32,699 bases of DNA. It comes from Candidatus Eiseniibacteriota bacterium. GTDB taxonomy: Bacteria > Eisenbacteria > RBG-16-71-46. Each line of letters opens with the position of its first letter. Within the stretch, counting starts at the first letter, position 1. Below the pieces are notes generated by a model. The model saw only the letters and a list, made by a program, of their open reading frames with translations, had not been told where the DNA came from and ran no database searches. Both the position numbers and the translations under genes were made by a program. The DNA lies in contig JADLGX010000366.1 in assembly GCA_020849095.1 (NCBI GenBank), positions 1 to 32,699 on the forward strand, read 5' to 3'. Positions 1-10,572 of the stretch are shown in pieces.

Positions 1-2
1 GG

Positions 3-1199
3 CCGGGGCAGTCGGCGTCGCTCGTGCGGCCCGGCGAGTCGGGCATGCTGGTGGTGCGCCACAAGGGCGACGCGCTGCAGGTGGCGCTGCGTCGCGCGGA
101 CGGCAGCATGCAGGAGCGGCCCACGCGAAAGCTCGCGGACCTGGCGCGCGAGGAGACGCGCGTGTGTGTGACGGGAGGTGATGGCTCGCGCCGCGCGTTC
201 GTGGTTCGGGGCGGCGCCGTGGCGTGGACCGACACCGCGGGCCCGGTGATGAACATGTTCGCGGGCAAGCTGCCGTTCGCCCTGAACGACGGCGACTGGA
301 TCGTGCAGACGGAAACCTGGCAGCGCCCGCTCGCCGCCGCGCCGGCGGGCCGCATGGCGCTCGAGCGCGGCCGCTACCTGACGGCGCTCGCCACGCTGCC
401 CGGCGGCGGGCGCGGGACGTTCATCGTGGACCTGGGCGCGGCCGAGAGCGTGGTGTCGCGCGCGTTCGTGCCGGAAGGCCAGGCGATCGAGCCTTCGGCG
501 ATGACCGAGTACTCCTCGCGCGGCACGCGCCTGCTCGACTACCAGGCCGGAGGCGCCACCGGCCCCGCGCCGGTCGCGCTCGGGCACACGGTGTTTCCCG
601 TGATCTCGCTGGGCGGCGTCGCGGTGGATTCGCTCGAGGCGCAGGTGACCGACCTGCCGCGCGGACTGGGCGAGGGCGTGGTGGGCATTCTCGGCATGGA
701 CGTGCTGCGTCGCTGCGCGCGCGTGCGGCTCTCGGTGCCGGCCGCGCACGGCGCCGCGTCGTTGGAGTTCGATCCCGTCGCGCCGCTGTCGCGGCCCGCG
801 GGCGAGTGCGCGTTCAGCTGGGTGTCGTCGCACGCCGTGCTGCCGGGCGAGATCGCGGGGCGCGCCGCGCGCTGGATCGTGGATTCGGGCGCGCCGGAGT
901 CGTTCGTGGATTCGGCGGCGGTGGCCGGCGAGGGCTGGGCGCGCGCGGCGGCGCCGTCGCACACCGTGCATGGCGCGGGCGGACAGGACGCGCGCACGGC
1001 GAAGGCGGTCGCGCCCACCGCCCGCGTCGGTTCGGCCGCCGCCTGGAAGGCGCTGCCGGTTCGCGTCGCCCGCCTGGCGCCGCTCGAAGCGCTGCGCGTG
1101 GACGAGCGTGTGCCCGCGCTGCTGGGCTTGGGCGAACTGGCGCGCATGGGCACGCTCGAGCTGGATTTCGGCAGCCTGCGCGCCCGCTGGGTGCGCTGA
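3..1199 (+). CDS. aspartyl protease-like protein with two retropepsin-type lobes (5' end probably outside window)
   Basis: Frame is open to the window start. Two Asp-motif segments, FIVDLGAAESVVSRAFV and WIVDSGAPESFVDSAAV, are each followed by a hydrophobic-Gly segment (GILGMDVLRR, ALLGLGELARMG). Confidence 0.8.
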   Translation, partial: PGQSASLVRPGESGMLVVRHKGDALQVALRRADGSMQERPTRKLADLAREETRVCVTGGDGSRRAFVVRGGAVAWTDTAGPVMNMFAGKLPFALNDGDWIVQTETWQRPLAAAPAGRMALERGRYLTALATLPGGGRGTFIVDLGAAESVVSRAFVPEGQAIEPSAMTEYSSRGTRLLDYQAGGATGPAPVALGHTVFPVISLGGVAVDSLEAQVTDLPRGLGEGVVGILGMDVLRRCARVRLSVPAAHGAASLEFDPVAPLSRPAGECAFSWVSSHAVLPGEIAGRAARWIVDSGAPESFVDSAAVAGEGWARAAAPSHTVHGAGGQDARTAKAVAPTARVGSAAAWKALPVRVARLAPLEALRVDERVPALLGLGELARMGTLELDFGSLRARWVR

Positions 1200-1342
1200 G
1201 CATTTCACGCACTCCGCGCGGCCCGGGTACGGGAGCGCGTGCTATCGTGCGCCCGTCCCGAAGCGGCCGGACCATTTCATGTCCGCGCTCCGTCTGGGAC
1301 ACTTGCCCATTTCGACGGCGATTCCCGTTCAGGAGACTGCGC

Positions 1343-2401
1343 ATGATCAAGCTCATGCTGTTCATCGACGGCACGTGGCTGTATTCCAACACCCCGCGCC
1401 TGGTCGAAGCCTCGGGCGAACCGGGCTTCATGCTCGACTTCGGCAAGCTGCCGCGCGTGCTGGCCGACGAAGTCTCGCGCCAGCTGGGCCACCTCGAGTA
1501 CACGGTGGTGCGCACGCACCTGTTCGGCAGCTACGCCGACAACGTGGACCCGCGCGACAACGAGCCCGTGCAGCGCCGGCTGAACTTTTTTTCGATGCTG
1601 CGCCAGCAGCACCACTACGAGATCGAGGCGTTCCCCATCAACTACCGGGGCAACCGCCTGCGCAAGACCGACCGCGACCCCGCCGGCAACTTCGAGCCCA
1701 AGGAAAAGTGCGTCGACATCGCGCTGGCCACGTCCATGCTGTTCAACGCCGCCATGCCCAACGCGTACGACGTCGCCATCGCGGTGCTGGGCGACCAGGA
1801 CTTCAAGCCCGTGCTGCAGAGCGTGCGCCGCCTGGGCAAGCGCGTGGCCATCGCCAGCGTGCAGGGCGCCTGCTCGAGCGAGTACTCCGATCCCTCCGAC
1901 CAGGTGCGCGTGCGCGACCTCGACCTCATCTGGCTCGAGGACCTGCTGCCGCGCCTCGCGCGCCGCTACGATCCGCATCCGCTCGAATGCCAGTCGCCCA
2001 CGCACAAGGGTGAGCGCACGGTGATGACCACCTACTATCCCAAGCGCGGCGAGAAGTTCTACTGCGAGGCCTGCCGCGACGCGTTCTCACGGATCAAGCA
2101 GGACACGGGCGAGGCGGCGCAGGAGGCGCGTCCCATCCGCTGGGCGCCCACCGGAACCGCTTTGTCGGGCCTGGTGAGCCACAAGCGCATGGACAAGGGC
2201 TACGGGTTCATCCGCGTGGAAGGCTGCGGCGAGTGGGACGGCCCCGAGTACTTCTTCCACGACTCGGACATTACCGACAACATCTCGTTCCTCGAGCTGC
2301 CCGAGGGCGAGCGCGTGGACTTCGAGGTCAAGGCCGAGCCCCCCGCAGGCAAGGCGCCGCCCGCGCGCAACGTGCGGCGGACGGGGGCGGGACCGGCTTG
2401 A
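1343..2401 (+). CDS. NYN (PIN-like) domain protein with C-terminal cold-shock-like domain
   Basis: ATG at 1343 with AGGAG upstream (1331). N-terminus LMLFIDGTWLY...KEKCVDIALATSML...VAIAVLGDQDFKPVL matches NYN/LabA-type acidic motifs. C-terminus LVSHKRMDKGYGFIRVEG...YFFHDSDI...GERVDFEV matches a cold-shock domain. Confidence 0.85.
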   Translation: MIKLMLFIDGTWLYSNTPRLVEASGEPGFMLDFGKLPRVLADEVSRQLGHLEYTVVRTHLFGSYADNVDPRDNEPVQRRLNFFSMLRQQHHYEIEAFPINYRGNRLRKTDRDPAGNFEPKEKCVDIALATSMLFNAAMPNAYDVAIAVLGDQDFKPVLQSVRRLGKRVAIASVQGACSSEYSDPSDQVRVRDLDLIWLEDLLPRLARRYDPHPLECQSPTHKGERTVMTTYYPKRGEKFYCEACRDAFSRIKQDTGEAAQEARPIRWAPTGTALSGLVSHKRMDKGYGFIRVEGCGEWDGPEYFFHDSDITDNISFLELPEGERVDFEVKAEPPAGKAPPARNVRRTGAGPA

Positions 2402-2426
2402 CGCTGCCTCGCACCCGCCGCGTGTT

Positions 2427-3608
2427 TCAGCCCACGCGAGAGGCGACCGCCTCGGCCAGCCGCTCGTAGTCGCCCGGCTCGTTGTAGGCCTGCGCGCACA
2501 CGCGCACGTGCAGCCCGTCCTTCAGGCACAGCACCGGCGCCTCGATGCAGTCCTCGAACAACAGCGCGCTGCGCAGGCGCTGCGCGTCCTCGGGGCTGCT
2601 GCCGGCGGACTCGGGCAGGCGCACGGTGGCCATGCAGCCGATCATCTCCTCGGGCGTCTCGAACGCCGTGCCCCAGCGCGCCGCCAGCACGTGCGCGCCG
2701 CCCCACGCCAGCATGTGGTTCCACTTCCAGAGCGCATCGAGCCCGAGCGACTCGAGAAACGCGAAGCCCGCGGGCGCGGCCAGCCACGGTGACGGATCGC
2801 GCGTGCCCATCCAGTCGAACTCCATCGTGTAGCCCCGGTCGAGCCCCCACGACAGCACGGGTGCGTGCATCGCGGCCTGGCGGTGCACCGGCGTCCACAG
2901 GATCCCGCAGCTGCGCGGCGCCATCGCCCACTTGTGCAGGTTGGCCACGTACCAGTCGGCGCCGATCGCCCCGATGTCGAGCGGCATGGCGCCCGGCACG
3001 TGCGCTCCGTCCACCAGCACCGGCACGCCGCGCTTGCGGCACTCGGCCACGATGCGCTCGATCGGCAGCACCAGCGCGCTGCCCGAGGTGACGTGGTCCA
3101 CGATCGCGAGCCGGGTGCGCCCGCCGATGCCGCGCGCGATCGCGTCCACGAACGCATCCGGCCCCGCCGCTGCGCGCGACAGGTCCACCGTGCGCACCAC
3201 GCCGCCCGCGCCGCGGATGACGCCCTCGGCCGCCAGCGCCAGCGCGCCGTAGCCGTGGTCGGTCACCAGCACTTCGTCGCCCGGTCCCCACGGCAGCGAA
3301 CGCAGCACCGCGTTCGCGCCGGCGGTCGCGTTGTCCACGAACACCAGGTCGTCGCCGGCCGCGCCGATGCGCGCGCCCACCGCGGCGGCCGCGGCGCGCA
3401 GGCGCGGCTGTTCGGGCTCCGGCATGTCGTGCAGGTGCGCGAGCTCGCGAATGAGGTAGCGCGCGGGCTGGCGTTCGATCTCGTCACGAATCGCCTGCTG
3501 CGCCGCCATCACGGCGCGCGGCGTCACGCCGACGGTGCCGTGGTTCAGGTACGTGATCTCGGGATCGAGCGGCCAATCCTCGAGCCGGGCGCGGCCGAAC
3601 TGGGTCAA
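2427..3608 (-). CDS. aminotransferase class V (isopenicillin-N epimerase-like PLP enzyme)
   Basis: TYLNHGTVGVTP, DGAHVPGAMPLDIGAIGADWYVANLHKWAMAP (PLP lysine region). Probable TTG start at 3608 with GGAGG upstream; the ORF extends to an ATG at 3701. Confidence 0.85.
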   Translation of the reverse strand: MTQFGRARLEDWPLDPEITYLNHGTVGVTPRAVMAAQQAIRDEIERQPARYLIRELAHLHDMPEPEQPRLRAAAAAVGARIGAAGDDLVFVDNATAGANAVLRSLPWGPGDEVLVTDHGYGALALAAEGVIRGAGGVVRTVDLSRAAAGPDAFVDAIARGIGGRTRLAIVDHVTSGSALVLPIERIVAECRKRGVPVLVDGAHVPGAMPLDIGAIGADWYVANLHKWAMAPRSCGILWTPVHRQAAMHAPVLSWGLDRGYTMEFDWMGTRDPSPWLAAPAGFAFLESLGLDALWKWNHMLAWGGAHVLAARWGTAFETPEEMIGCMATVRLPESAGSSPEDAQRLRSALLFEDCIEAPVLCLKDGLHVRVCAQAYNEPGDYERLAEAVASRVG

Positions 3609-3829
3609 GAACACCTCCGGGTGATCGTGAGCGCGCAAGGTAGCGCAGGAGCCGCGCCGCGAAAAAGGAGCGGCAGGCTCGGGAGTGCGTGTCGAGGGCA
3701 CCCGTCGCCTGCCGCCATCCGCCCGGTCGGGCGAAGGTCAACCCAGTGAGGTATCGGGTTCGCCGCGGGAGCGCCGATGGTTCCGCCACATCGAGCGCTT
3801 CCCGGCCCGCGGCTCACCCTTCACGAACG

Positions 3830-6109
3830 TCACAACTGCCACAGGTAACTCGCCTTCATGAAGAGGCTGTGGTTCTCCGCGCTCAGCGGGCCGGTGTCGC
3901 CACCCGTGAAGCGCGCGCCGTAGCCCAGGTACACGACCGTCCCCGGGCGCAGCAGGTAGGAGACGAGCAGGTCCTCGGTGAGCGTGCGGTCGCGCTCGAC
4001 CTGCGCGTCGTTCGCGTCGTAGAGCCGGCGGTCCACCCACTCGGTGGTCCAGCGCAGCGAGATCTCGCGCGAGAACTGGTAGCTCAGCCGCACGCGCGGA
4101 ATGATCGCCTCGGCGAAGCGCGAGTCGTTGGACGAGCGCCGGATGCGCACGCCGGTCACCGAGACGCCGCCGTCGAAGCGCTCGCTCAGCCGAACATCGC
4201 CCCAGACCTCGGGGTTGATGCTCGTGCCCGGCGCCGCCTCTTCGTAGATCACCTCGGAGCCGCGGCTCACGAAGAAGCCGGGGCGCAGCGTCCGCCAGCG
4301 GCCGGTCTCGGCCCACGCGAACTGGCGCCACCGCGGCTCGAACGACACGCCGTCGTACCACGTGGACAGCCGGTTGAAGCCCGCCGCCACCGCGGTGCTG
4401 CCCGCCATGTGCAGCACCAGCTCGGGGCGGGCCGAAAAGTCGGTCATGCGGCCGGTCACGCCCTGCTCGCCGTGGTCGTACAGCTGCTGCACGCCGAGCC
4501 GGCTTTCGATCGACTCGTACCAGCCGCCCTTCTTGCCGTACTTGCGCCCCTGGAACCAGTGAAACACCTCGAAGGTGCCGGGACGGCTCACGAAACCCGC
4601 GTCGGTCTGGAAGTCGCGGGTGACGTCCTCGAAGTTGGTGTTCCACGAGAACACGCGCGAGCTGTAGGCGATGTTCGCGCGGTGCGCGAAGCCTTCGCGG
4701 CGGCTGCCGTCCAGCGCGCGCACGCGGCCCGGCACGTTGATCGCGGTCGCGGAATCGAGTCCCGCGATCACTCCCGACAGGTCGGGGTCGGCGCTCCACG
4801 TGCGCACGGTCTGCCCGCTCAGCGTCCACTTGCCGCGGAAGGTCCAGCGCCCGTCGAACGCCGCCACGCGGTTGAACGCGTCCTCGTGCGAGCGGCTGGT
4901 GCCGAGCACACCCAGGCTGAGCCTGTCGCTGAAGTCGTGCCGCGCGCGCGCCACCACGAACTGCGCGTCCCGCTCGAAGTACGGGTTCATGGGATTCGGA
5001 ATGCCGCGCATGCCGTGGGCCGCGCTGCGGTCGGCGGCGTTGAGGATGCCGACCGCGGTCTTGCCCACCTTGCCCGTCAGCTTGACGCCGTAGAGCGGGT
5101 CCACGATGCGCCGCGTGTACACCAGATTGAGCGGAGTCGAGAAGATGTCGGCGCCCTCCAGGAAGAACGGGCGCTTCTCCGAGAAGAAGATCGCGAACCG
5201 CTCGTTCACGTCGAGCACGCCGGCGTCGGCTTCGACCTGGCTGAAGTCGGGCGTCACGGTGACGTCGGCGGTGAGCGCGCTCGTGACGCCGTACTTGAGC
5301 CCGAAGCCCTGGCGGTTCACCGGCTCTTCCCAGGTCATCCCGTCGGGACCGCGCGAAGCGCCGCTCGCGCCGGTGACGTAGGGGTTCACCTCCAGGTTGC
5401 GACCCGGCCGGATGCCGCTCATGCCCGTGAAGTCGCCCAGCTGGCGGTGGTAACCGGCGATGTTGCGCGTGATCGGCGCCCAGTACATGTGCGCGCCCGT
5501 GCGGCGCTGGTCGCGGATGGCGTTGAACCCGAACGTCACCGGATCGGCCGGAGGAAAGCGCAGAGACTTGAACGGGATCGCGAACTCCACCTCGAAGCCC
5601 TCGTCCGTGACCCGGCCCTCGCTCGTGAACTGGAAGTCGGGCGACATGTCGGTGTCCACGCCCTCCTGGTCCACGCCGTCGGCCTGCACGCCCTGCGGGT
5701 TGGCCCCGATGAAGTAGGAGTGCTGGCGGTCGTGGTAGGAGTCGATGCTCACGCCCACCCAGTCGCCGGACCAGATATTGTCGCGGTTGGAGATGGGCGC
5801 CTGCACCATTCCGGGCAGCTCGCGGCAGCGGAAGGCCACGTACAGGTTCTTGTCGTCGTAGCCCACGAAGCAGGTGGTGCCGAGCGAATCGCGCACGCCC
5901 TCGATGGGCCGGCCGTGTGTGAAGCCCTCCAGCTGGGCGGCCGCGCTCCACTCGGATGCATCCACGCGCCCGTCCACGACCGGGGCCTGCCCCAGGCGGG
6001 GTGGCGACAGCTGGATCTGTTTCTCGTGCCCGAGGAACGGCGCGGCGGCTGCCGTGGTGGCGGTGAGTGCGGACAGCAGGAGCAGCGTCGGGGCGAGCTT
6101 CCGGGGCAT
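3830..6109 (-). CDS. DUF5916 / CBM9-like N-terminal, outer-membrane beta-barrel-type protein
   Basis: Signal peptide MPRKLAPTLLLLSALTATTAAAAP. APVVDGRVDASEWSAAAQLEGFTHGRP, LYVAFRC, FFSEKRPFFLEGADIFSTP and a C-terminal aromatic beta-strand pattern typical of DUF5916. Confidence 0.85.
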   Translation of the reverse strand: MPRKLAPTLLLLSALTATTAAAAPFLGHEKQIQLSPPRLGQAPVVDGRVDASEWSAAAQLEGFTHGRPIEGVRDSLGTTCFVGYDDKNLYVAFRCRELPGMVQAPISNRDNIWSGDWVGVSIDSYHDRQHSYFIGANPQGVQADGVDQEGVDTDMSPDFQFTSEGRVTDEGFEVEFAIPFKSLRFPPADPVTFGFNAIRDQRRTGAHMYWAPITRNIAGYHRQLGDFTGMSGIRPGRNLEVNPYVTGASGASRGPDGMTWEEPVNRQGFGLKYGVTSALTADVTVTPDFSQVEADAGVLDVNERFAIFFSEKRPFFLEGADIFSTPLNLVYTRRIVDPLYGVKLTGKVGKTAVGILNAADRSAAHGMRGIPNPMNPYFERDAQFVVARARHDFSDRLSLGVLGTSRSHEDAFNRVAAFDGRWTFRGKWTLSGQTVRTWSADPDLSGVIAGLDSATAINVPGRVRALDGSRREGFAHRANIAYSSRVFSWNTNFEDVTRDFQTDAGFVSRPGTFEVFHWFQGRKYGKKGGWYESIESRLGVQQLYDHGEQGVTGRMTDFSARPELVLHMAGSTAVAAGFNRLSTWYDGVSFEPRWRQFAWAETGRWRTLRPGFFVSRGSEVIYEEAAPGTSINPEVWGDVRLSERFDGGVSVTGVRIRRSSNDSRFAEAIIPRVRLSYQFSREISLRWTTEWVDRRLYDANDAQVERDRTLTEDLLVSYLLRPGTVVYLGYGARFTGGDTGPLSAENHSLFMKASYLWQL

Positions 6110-6356
6110 GAAGTCCTCGAAACGGGAGGGGCGGCGATTCGGATGGCCGGCAGGTTCGCCCGGAAAGACGGGGCCAGTCGCCGATAAGTTGACGAGGGCG
6201 CACGCACGATGGACCGGCGCGGCCCTCGCATGCACCAGCGCAGGCTCGCGGCCCCATTCCGCACGACACATCGGCCCCAAGCTTGGCTTACGCTGTGCCG
6301 AAACCTCCCGGGCCCCGTCCCGACCCTTCCGCCTTCCGCACCCACCGGAGCACGTA

Positions 6357-9065
6357 TTGGACGCCGAAGCGACCCGACTCGAGGAAGACGCCGCACGAGC
6401 GAAGAACTGGAAGCGCTGGGGTCCCTACCTGTCCGACCGGCAGTGGGGAACGGTGCGCGAGGACTACTCGGCCGACGGTGACAGCTGGTCCTACTTTCCG
6501 CACGACCATGCACGCAGCCGCGCCTACCGCTGGGGAGAGGACGGCCTGCTCGGCCTGTGCGACCGTGAGGGCCGGCTGTGCTTCGGCCTGGCGCTGTGGA
6601 ACGGGCGCGATCCCATCCTCAAGGAGCGGCTGTTCGGGGTCAGCGGGCACGAGGGCAACCACGGCGAGGACGTGAAGGAGGAGTACTTCCATCTCGACTC
6701 CACGCCGACCCACTCGTATCTGAAGGCGATGTACAAGTACCCGCACGCCGCGTTTCCGTACGACCAGCTGGTGGCGCAGAACAAGGCCCGCAGCAAGACG
6801 CAGCCCGAGTACGAGCTGGCGGACACGGGCGTGTTCGCCGAAGACCGCTGCTTCGACGTGACCGTGGAATACGCCAAGGCGTCGCCCGACGACGTGCTGG
6901 TGCGCATCACGGTGGCCAACCGCGGACCCGAGAGCGCGACGATCCACGTGCTGCCGCAGCTCTGGTTCCGCAACACGTGGAGCTGGAACCGCACCGGCGA
7001 GGCGTATCCGCCGCGCCCGCGGCTGCGCGCGGACGGCGCGGGATCGATCGTGGTGGAGCACGGCACGCTGGGCCGGCTGCACTTCGACGTCGAGCCGGGA
7101 CCCGGCGGGGCGCCGGAGCTGCTGTTCACCGAGAACGAGAGCAACCAGCAGCGGCTCTACCGCACCCCCAACCGCCAGCCGTACGTGAAGGACGCGTTCC
7201 ACGAGTACGTCGTCCACGGCGGCAAGGGCGCCGTGCGCGCCGAGCGCTTCGGCACCAAGGCGGCCGCCCACCACGTGCTCACGCTGGCGGCGGGCGAGGA
7301 ACGCGTGCTGCGCGCGCGGCTGACCGCCGAATCCGAGGCCAAGGCGCAGCCGTTCGCCGAGGAGTTCGACGCCACCTTCGCCGCGCGCGTGGCCGAGTGC
7401 GACGCCTACTACGCCACGGTGATCCCGGCGGAGCTGAGCGCCGAGGAGCGCCGCGTGGCGCGCCTGGCCTACGCGGGCCTGCTGTGGAGCAAGCAGTTCT
7501 ACTTCTACGTGGTCAAGGAGTGGCAGGAGGGGGACCCCGTCATGCCCGCGCCGCCGGCGGCGCGCAGCCGCGGGCGCAATCGCGACTGGACGCACCTGTA
7601 CAACCGCGACGTGATCTCGATGCCGGACAAGTGGGAGTACCCCTGGTACGCGGCGTGGGACCTGGCGTTCCACATGCTGCCGTTCGCCCGCGTGGACGTG
7701 GAGTTCGCCAAGCAGCAGTTGGTGCTGTTCACGCGCGAGTGGTACATGCACCCGAACGGCCAGCTGCCCGCCTACGAATGGGCGTTCGACGACGTGAACC
7801 CGCCCATGCACGCGTGGGCGGCGTGGCGCGTGTACAAGATGAGCGGTCCGCGCGGACGGCGCGACCGGCTGTTCCTGGAGCGCGTGTTCCAGAAGCTGCT
7901 GCTCAACTTCACGTGGTGGGTCAACCGCAAGGACCTCGACGGCAACCATCTGTTCGCCGGCGGCTTCCTGGGCCTCGACAACGTGGGCGTGTTCGACCGC
8001 AGCAAGCCGCTGCCCGGCGGCGGGCGGCTGGAGCAGGCCGACGGCACCGCGTGGATGGCGTTCTACTGCGGCACCATGCTGAGCATCGCGCTCGAGCTGG
8101 CGAGCGGAGACCCGGCCTACGAGGACCTCGCGAGCAAGTTCTTCGAGCACTTCGTGGCCATCGCCGACGCCATGAACCACTTCGGCGGCACCGGGCTGTG
8201 GGACGACCACGACGGCTTCTACTACGACCGCCTGCACCTGAACGGGCAGGTCACGCCCATGCGGTTGCGCTCGGCGGTCGGGCTCATTCCGCTCATCGCG
8301 GTCGAAGTGCTGGAGCAGGAGGTGATCGACCGCCTGCCCGGGTTCAAGCGCCGCATGCAGTGGTTCGTCGAGAACCGCAAGGACCTCGCGCACCACATCG
8401 CCTATCTCGACCGCGACGGCGACGGCCGCCCCGACGCCACCGGGCTGCGGCTGCTGGCCATCCCGTCGCGCGAGCGGCTGGAGCGCGTGCTGCGCGTGAT
8501 GCTGGACGAGCGCGAGTTCCTTTCGCCCTACGGCATCCGCTCGATGTCGCGCGCGTACGCCGACAAGCCCTACGAGTTCGCGGTGGACGGGCAGACGCAC
8601 CGCGTCAGCTACTCGCCGGCCGAAAGCACCAGCGGGCTGTTCGGGGGCAACTCCAACTGGCGCGGGCCGGTGTGGTTCCCGCTCAACTTCCTGTTGATCG
8701 AGGCGCTCGAGCGCTACCACTACTTCTATGGCGACTCGCTGCGCGTGGAGTGCCCGACCGGCTCCGACCGCTGGCTCGACCTGCGGCAGGTGGCCGGCGA
8801 ACTGTCGGCGCGGCTCACCGGGCTGTTCCTGCCCGACGAGCAGGGCGTGCGGGCGTTCGCCAACGGCGACGCGCGCTTCGCCACGAATCCGCACTGGAAG
8901 GACCTGGTGCTGTTCCACGAGTACTTCGACGGTGACCACGGGCGCGGGATCGGCGCCAGCCACCAGACGGGCTGGACCGCGCTCGTCGCCAACTGTTTCG
9001 AAAAACAGGCGCGTGACCGCGCGGCGGCCGCCGCCGGCACGTTGCACTCCGGAGGACTCCGATGA
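6357..9065 (+). CDS. MGH1/GH63-like glycoside hydrolase (glucosidase family)
   Basis: Probable TTG start at 6357 with GGAG at 6347. [78 protein letters not shown] and other strongly family-like stretches. Confidence 0.85.
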   Translation: MDAEATRLEEDAARAKNWKRWGPYLSDRQWGTVREDYSADGDSWSYFPHDHARSRAYRWGEDGLLGLCDREGRLCFGLALWNGRDPILKERLFGVSGHEGNHGEDVKEEYFHLDSTPTHSYLKAMYKYPHAAFPYDQLVAQNKARSKTQPEYELADTGVFAEDRCFDVTVEYAKASPDDVLVRITVANRGPESATIHVLPQLWFRNTWSWNRTGEAYPPRPRLRADGAGSIVVEHGTLGRLHFDVEPGPGGAPELLFTENESNQQRLYRTPNRQPYVKDAFHEYVVHGGKGAVRAERFGTKAAAHHVLTLAAGEERVLRARLTAESEAKAQPFAEEFDATFAARVAECDAYYATVIPAELSAEERRVARLAYAGLLWSKQFYFYVVKEWQEGDPVMPAPPAARSRGRNRDWTHLYNRDVISMPDKWEYPWYAAWDLAFHMLPFARVDVEFAKQQLVLFTREWYMHPNGQLPAYEWAFDDVNPPMHAWAAWRVYKMSGPRGRRDRLFLERVFQKLLLNFTWWVNRKDLDGNHLFAGGFLGLDNVGVFDRSKPLPGGGRLEQADGTAWMAFYCGTMLSIALELASGDPAYEDLASKFFEHFVAIADAMNHFGGTGLWDDHDGFYYDRLHLNGQVTPMRLRSAVGLIPLIAVEVLEQEVIDRLPGFKRRMQWFVENRKDLAHHIAYLDRDGDGRPDATGLRLLAIPSRERLERVLRVMLDEREFLSPYGIRSMSRAYADKPYEFAVDGQTHRVSYSPAESTSGLFGGNSNWRGPVWFPLNFLLIEALERYHYFYGDSLRVECPTGSDRWLDLRQVAGELSARLTGLFLPDEQGVRAFANGDARFATNPHWKDLVLFHEYFDGDHGRGIGASHQTGWTALVANCFEKQARDRAAAAAGTLHSGGLR

Positions 9066-9877
9066 TTCGCCGCATGCTCACCGCCATCGCGCTCGCCGCA
9101 GGACTGTCCGCCGCACCGGCCGCCCTCGCCCAGGAGTCGCCGGTCGAGCCGCCCGCGGGTCCCGCGACCGCCGCCGCGCACCTGCACGACGATTGGGACG
9201 CCATCCTGCGCGCGCACGTGAGAGGTGACCGTGTGGACTACATGGCATTGGCGGGCCGCGACCTCGGCAAGCTCGACCGCTACCTGCTGCGGCTGGCCGC
9301 CGTGAACGCCGACACGCTGCCCGCGCCGGACCGTGTGGCGTTCTGGCTCAACCTGTACAACGCCACCGTCGTGCGCGCGGTCTGCGCGCGGTGGCACGAG
9401 GGCTGGCGGCCCGACGCCGATGCCTTCGCGCTGTTCAAGGCGCCGCTCGTGCGGATGAAGGCCGGCGAGATCACGCTCGACATGCTCGAGCACAATGTGA
9501 TTCGTCGCCGCATGATGGATCCGCGCATCCATGCCGCGCTGTGCTGCGCCGCGGTGTCGTGCCCGCCGCTGCAGCCGCGCGCCTACCTCGGCGCCACCGT
9601 GGACTCGCTGCTCGAGGTGGACATGCGCACGTTTGTGATGGACCGCACGCGCAACCGGTTCGATCCCGCGACGCGAACCGCGAATCTGTCGCAGGTGTTC
9701 GAGTGGTACGTGCGCGACTTCGGCGGCGAGGCGCGCCGCGCCGAGATCCTCGATTCGTTCAGCGGCCTGGACACCAAGGGCTGGACGGTGAAGTACCTGC
9801 CCTACGACTGGGCACTCAACATCGTCGGGTCCGCCGCGGCGCCGGCCGGCAAGCCCGGCAAGGGAAAGCAGAAGTAA
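9062..9877 (+). CDS. DUF547 domain-containing secreted protein
   Basis: Signal peptide. VDYMALAGRDLGKLDRYL...RVAFWLNLYNATVVRAV...CAAVSCPPLQPRAY matches DUF547. Start overlaps the preceding stop. Confidence 0.85.
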   Translation: MIRRMLTAIALAAGLSAAPAALAQESPVEPPAGPATAAAHLHDDWDAILRAHVRGDRVDYMALAGRDLGKLDRYLLRLAAVNADTLPAPDRVAFWLNLYNATVVRAVCARWHEGWRPDADAFALFKAPLVRMKAGEITLDMLEHNVIRRRMMDPRIHAALCCAAVSCPPLQPRAYLGATVDSLLEVDMRTFVMDRTRNRFDPATRTANLSQVFEWYVRDFGGEARRAEILDSFSGLDTKGWTVKYLPYDWALNIVGSAAAPAGKPGKGKQK

Positions 9878-9916
9878 CGCGGGATCCCGAGACGATCGCT
9901 CTACGGCACAAAGTAC

Positions 9917-9946
9917 TTGACGGTGGCTCTGCGCGCCCCGCAGAAT
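9917..9946 (+). promoter_or_regulatory. sigma70-type promoter TTGACG-N18-CAGAAT
   Basis: -35 TTGACG at 9917-9922, -10 CAGAAT at 9941-9946, 18-nt spacer. ATG of the next gene at 9955, 8 nt after the -10 box. Confidence 0.6.
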
Positions 9947-9954
9947 CCGCCCCC

Positions 9955-10572
9955 ATGAGTCCCACCGAGCCCGAGCCCCGCCCGGCCCCGCCGGATCCCA
10001 TCCCGCTGCACCGGCACGCCGAAGCCGACCTGCGCTACATCCGCACGGCCATCGAGCGCGCCCACGAGTTCACGTCCATCTCGGGCTGGGGCCAGGTGCT
10101 CGTGGGCGTCACCGCGATCGGCGCCGCCCTGCTGGCGCCCGCCGATCTGTCGACCGACCGCTGGGTGGCCATCTGGCTCGGCGAGGCGCTGGTGGCCGCC
10201 GCGATCAGCGTGAGCAGCGCCGCGCTCAAGGCGCAGCGGCTGGGACTGCCGCTCTTCGGTGTGGCCGGCCGGCGCTTCCTGCTCGCCTTCGCCACGCCTG
10301 CCGCGGCCGGCATCGCGCTGACCGCCGCGATGGTGCGCGGCGACGCCAACGCACTTCTGCCCGCCACGTGGCTGCTGCTGTACGGCGCGGCCGTCACCGG
10401 CGGCGGCGCGTTCTCGGTTCCCAGCGTGCCCGCGATGGGTGCGTGCTTCATGGCGCTCGGCGTTCTCGCGGCGTTCGCGCCGCCCGAGTGGGCCAACGCG
10501 ATTCTCGCGCTCGGCTTCGGCGGAGTGCACCTGGTTTTCGGAGCATGGATCGGACGGAGGCACGATGGCTGA
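9955..10572 (+). CDS. multi-pass membrane protein of unknown function
   Basis: ATG 9955 in frame. Several hydrophobic helices. Overlaps the start of the winged-helix gene. Confidence 0.75.
   Translation: MSPTEPEPRPAPPDPIPLHRHAEADLRYIRTAIERAHEFTSISGWGQVLVGVTAIGAALLAPADLSTDRWVAIWLGEALVAAAISVSSAALKAQRLGLPLFGVAGRRFLLAFATPAAAGIALTAAMVRGDANALLPATWLLLYGAAVTGGGAFSVPSVPAMGACFMALGVLAAFAPPEWANAILALGFGGVHLVFGAWIGRRHDG

Noticed and set aside
3689-6187. 832-aa plus-strand ORF and the 3738..6269 minus-strand ORF
   Set aside because: Shadow frames of the DUF5916 gene on 3830-6109; compositionally biased with no recognisable motifs.
6277-6286. CCAAGCTTGG palindrome as an operator
   Set aside because: A single 10-bp palindrome in the divergent intergenic region without a second copy or other support.
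6288-9047. 919-aa minus-strand ORF opposite the glycoside hydrolase
   Set aside because: Shadow ORF; the plus strand is strongly family-like throughout.
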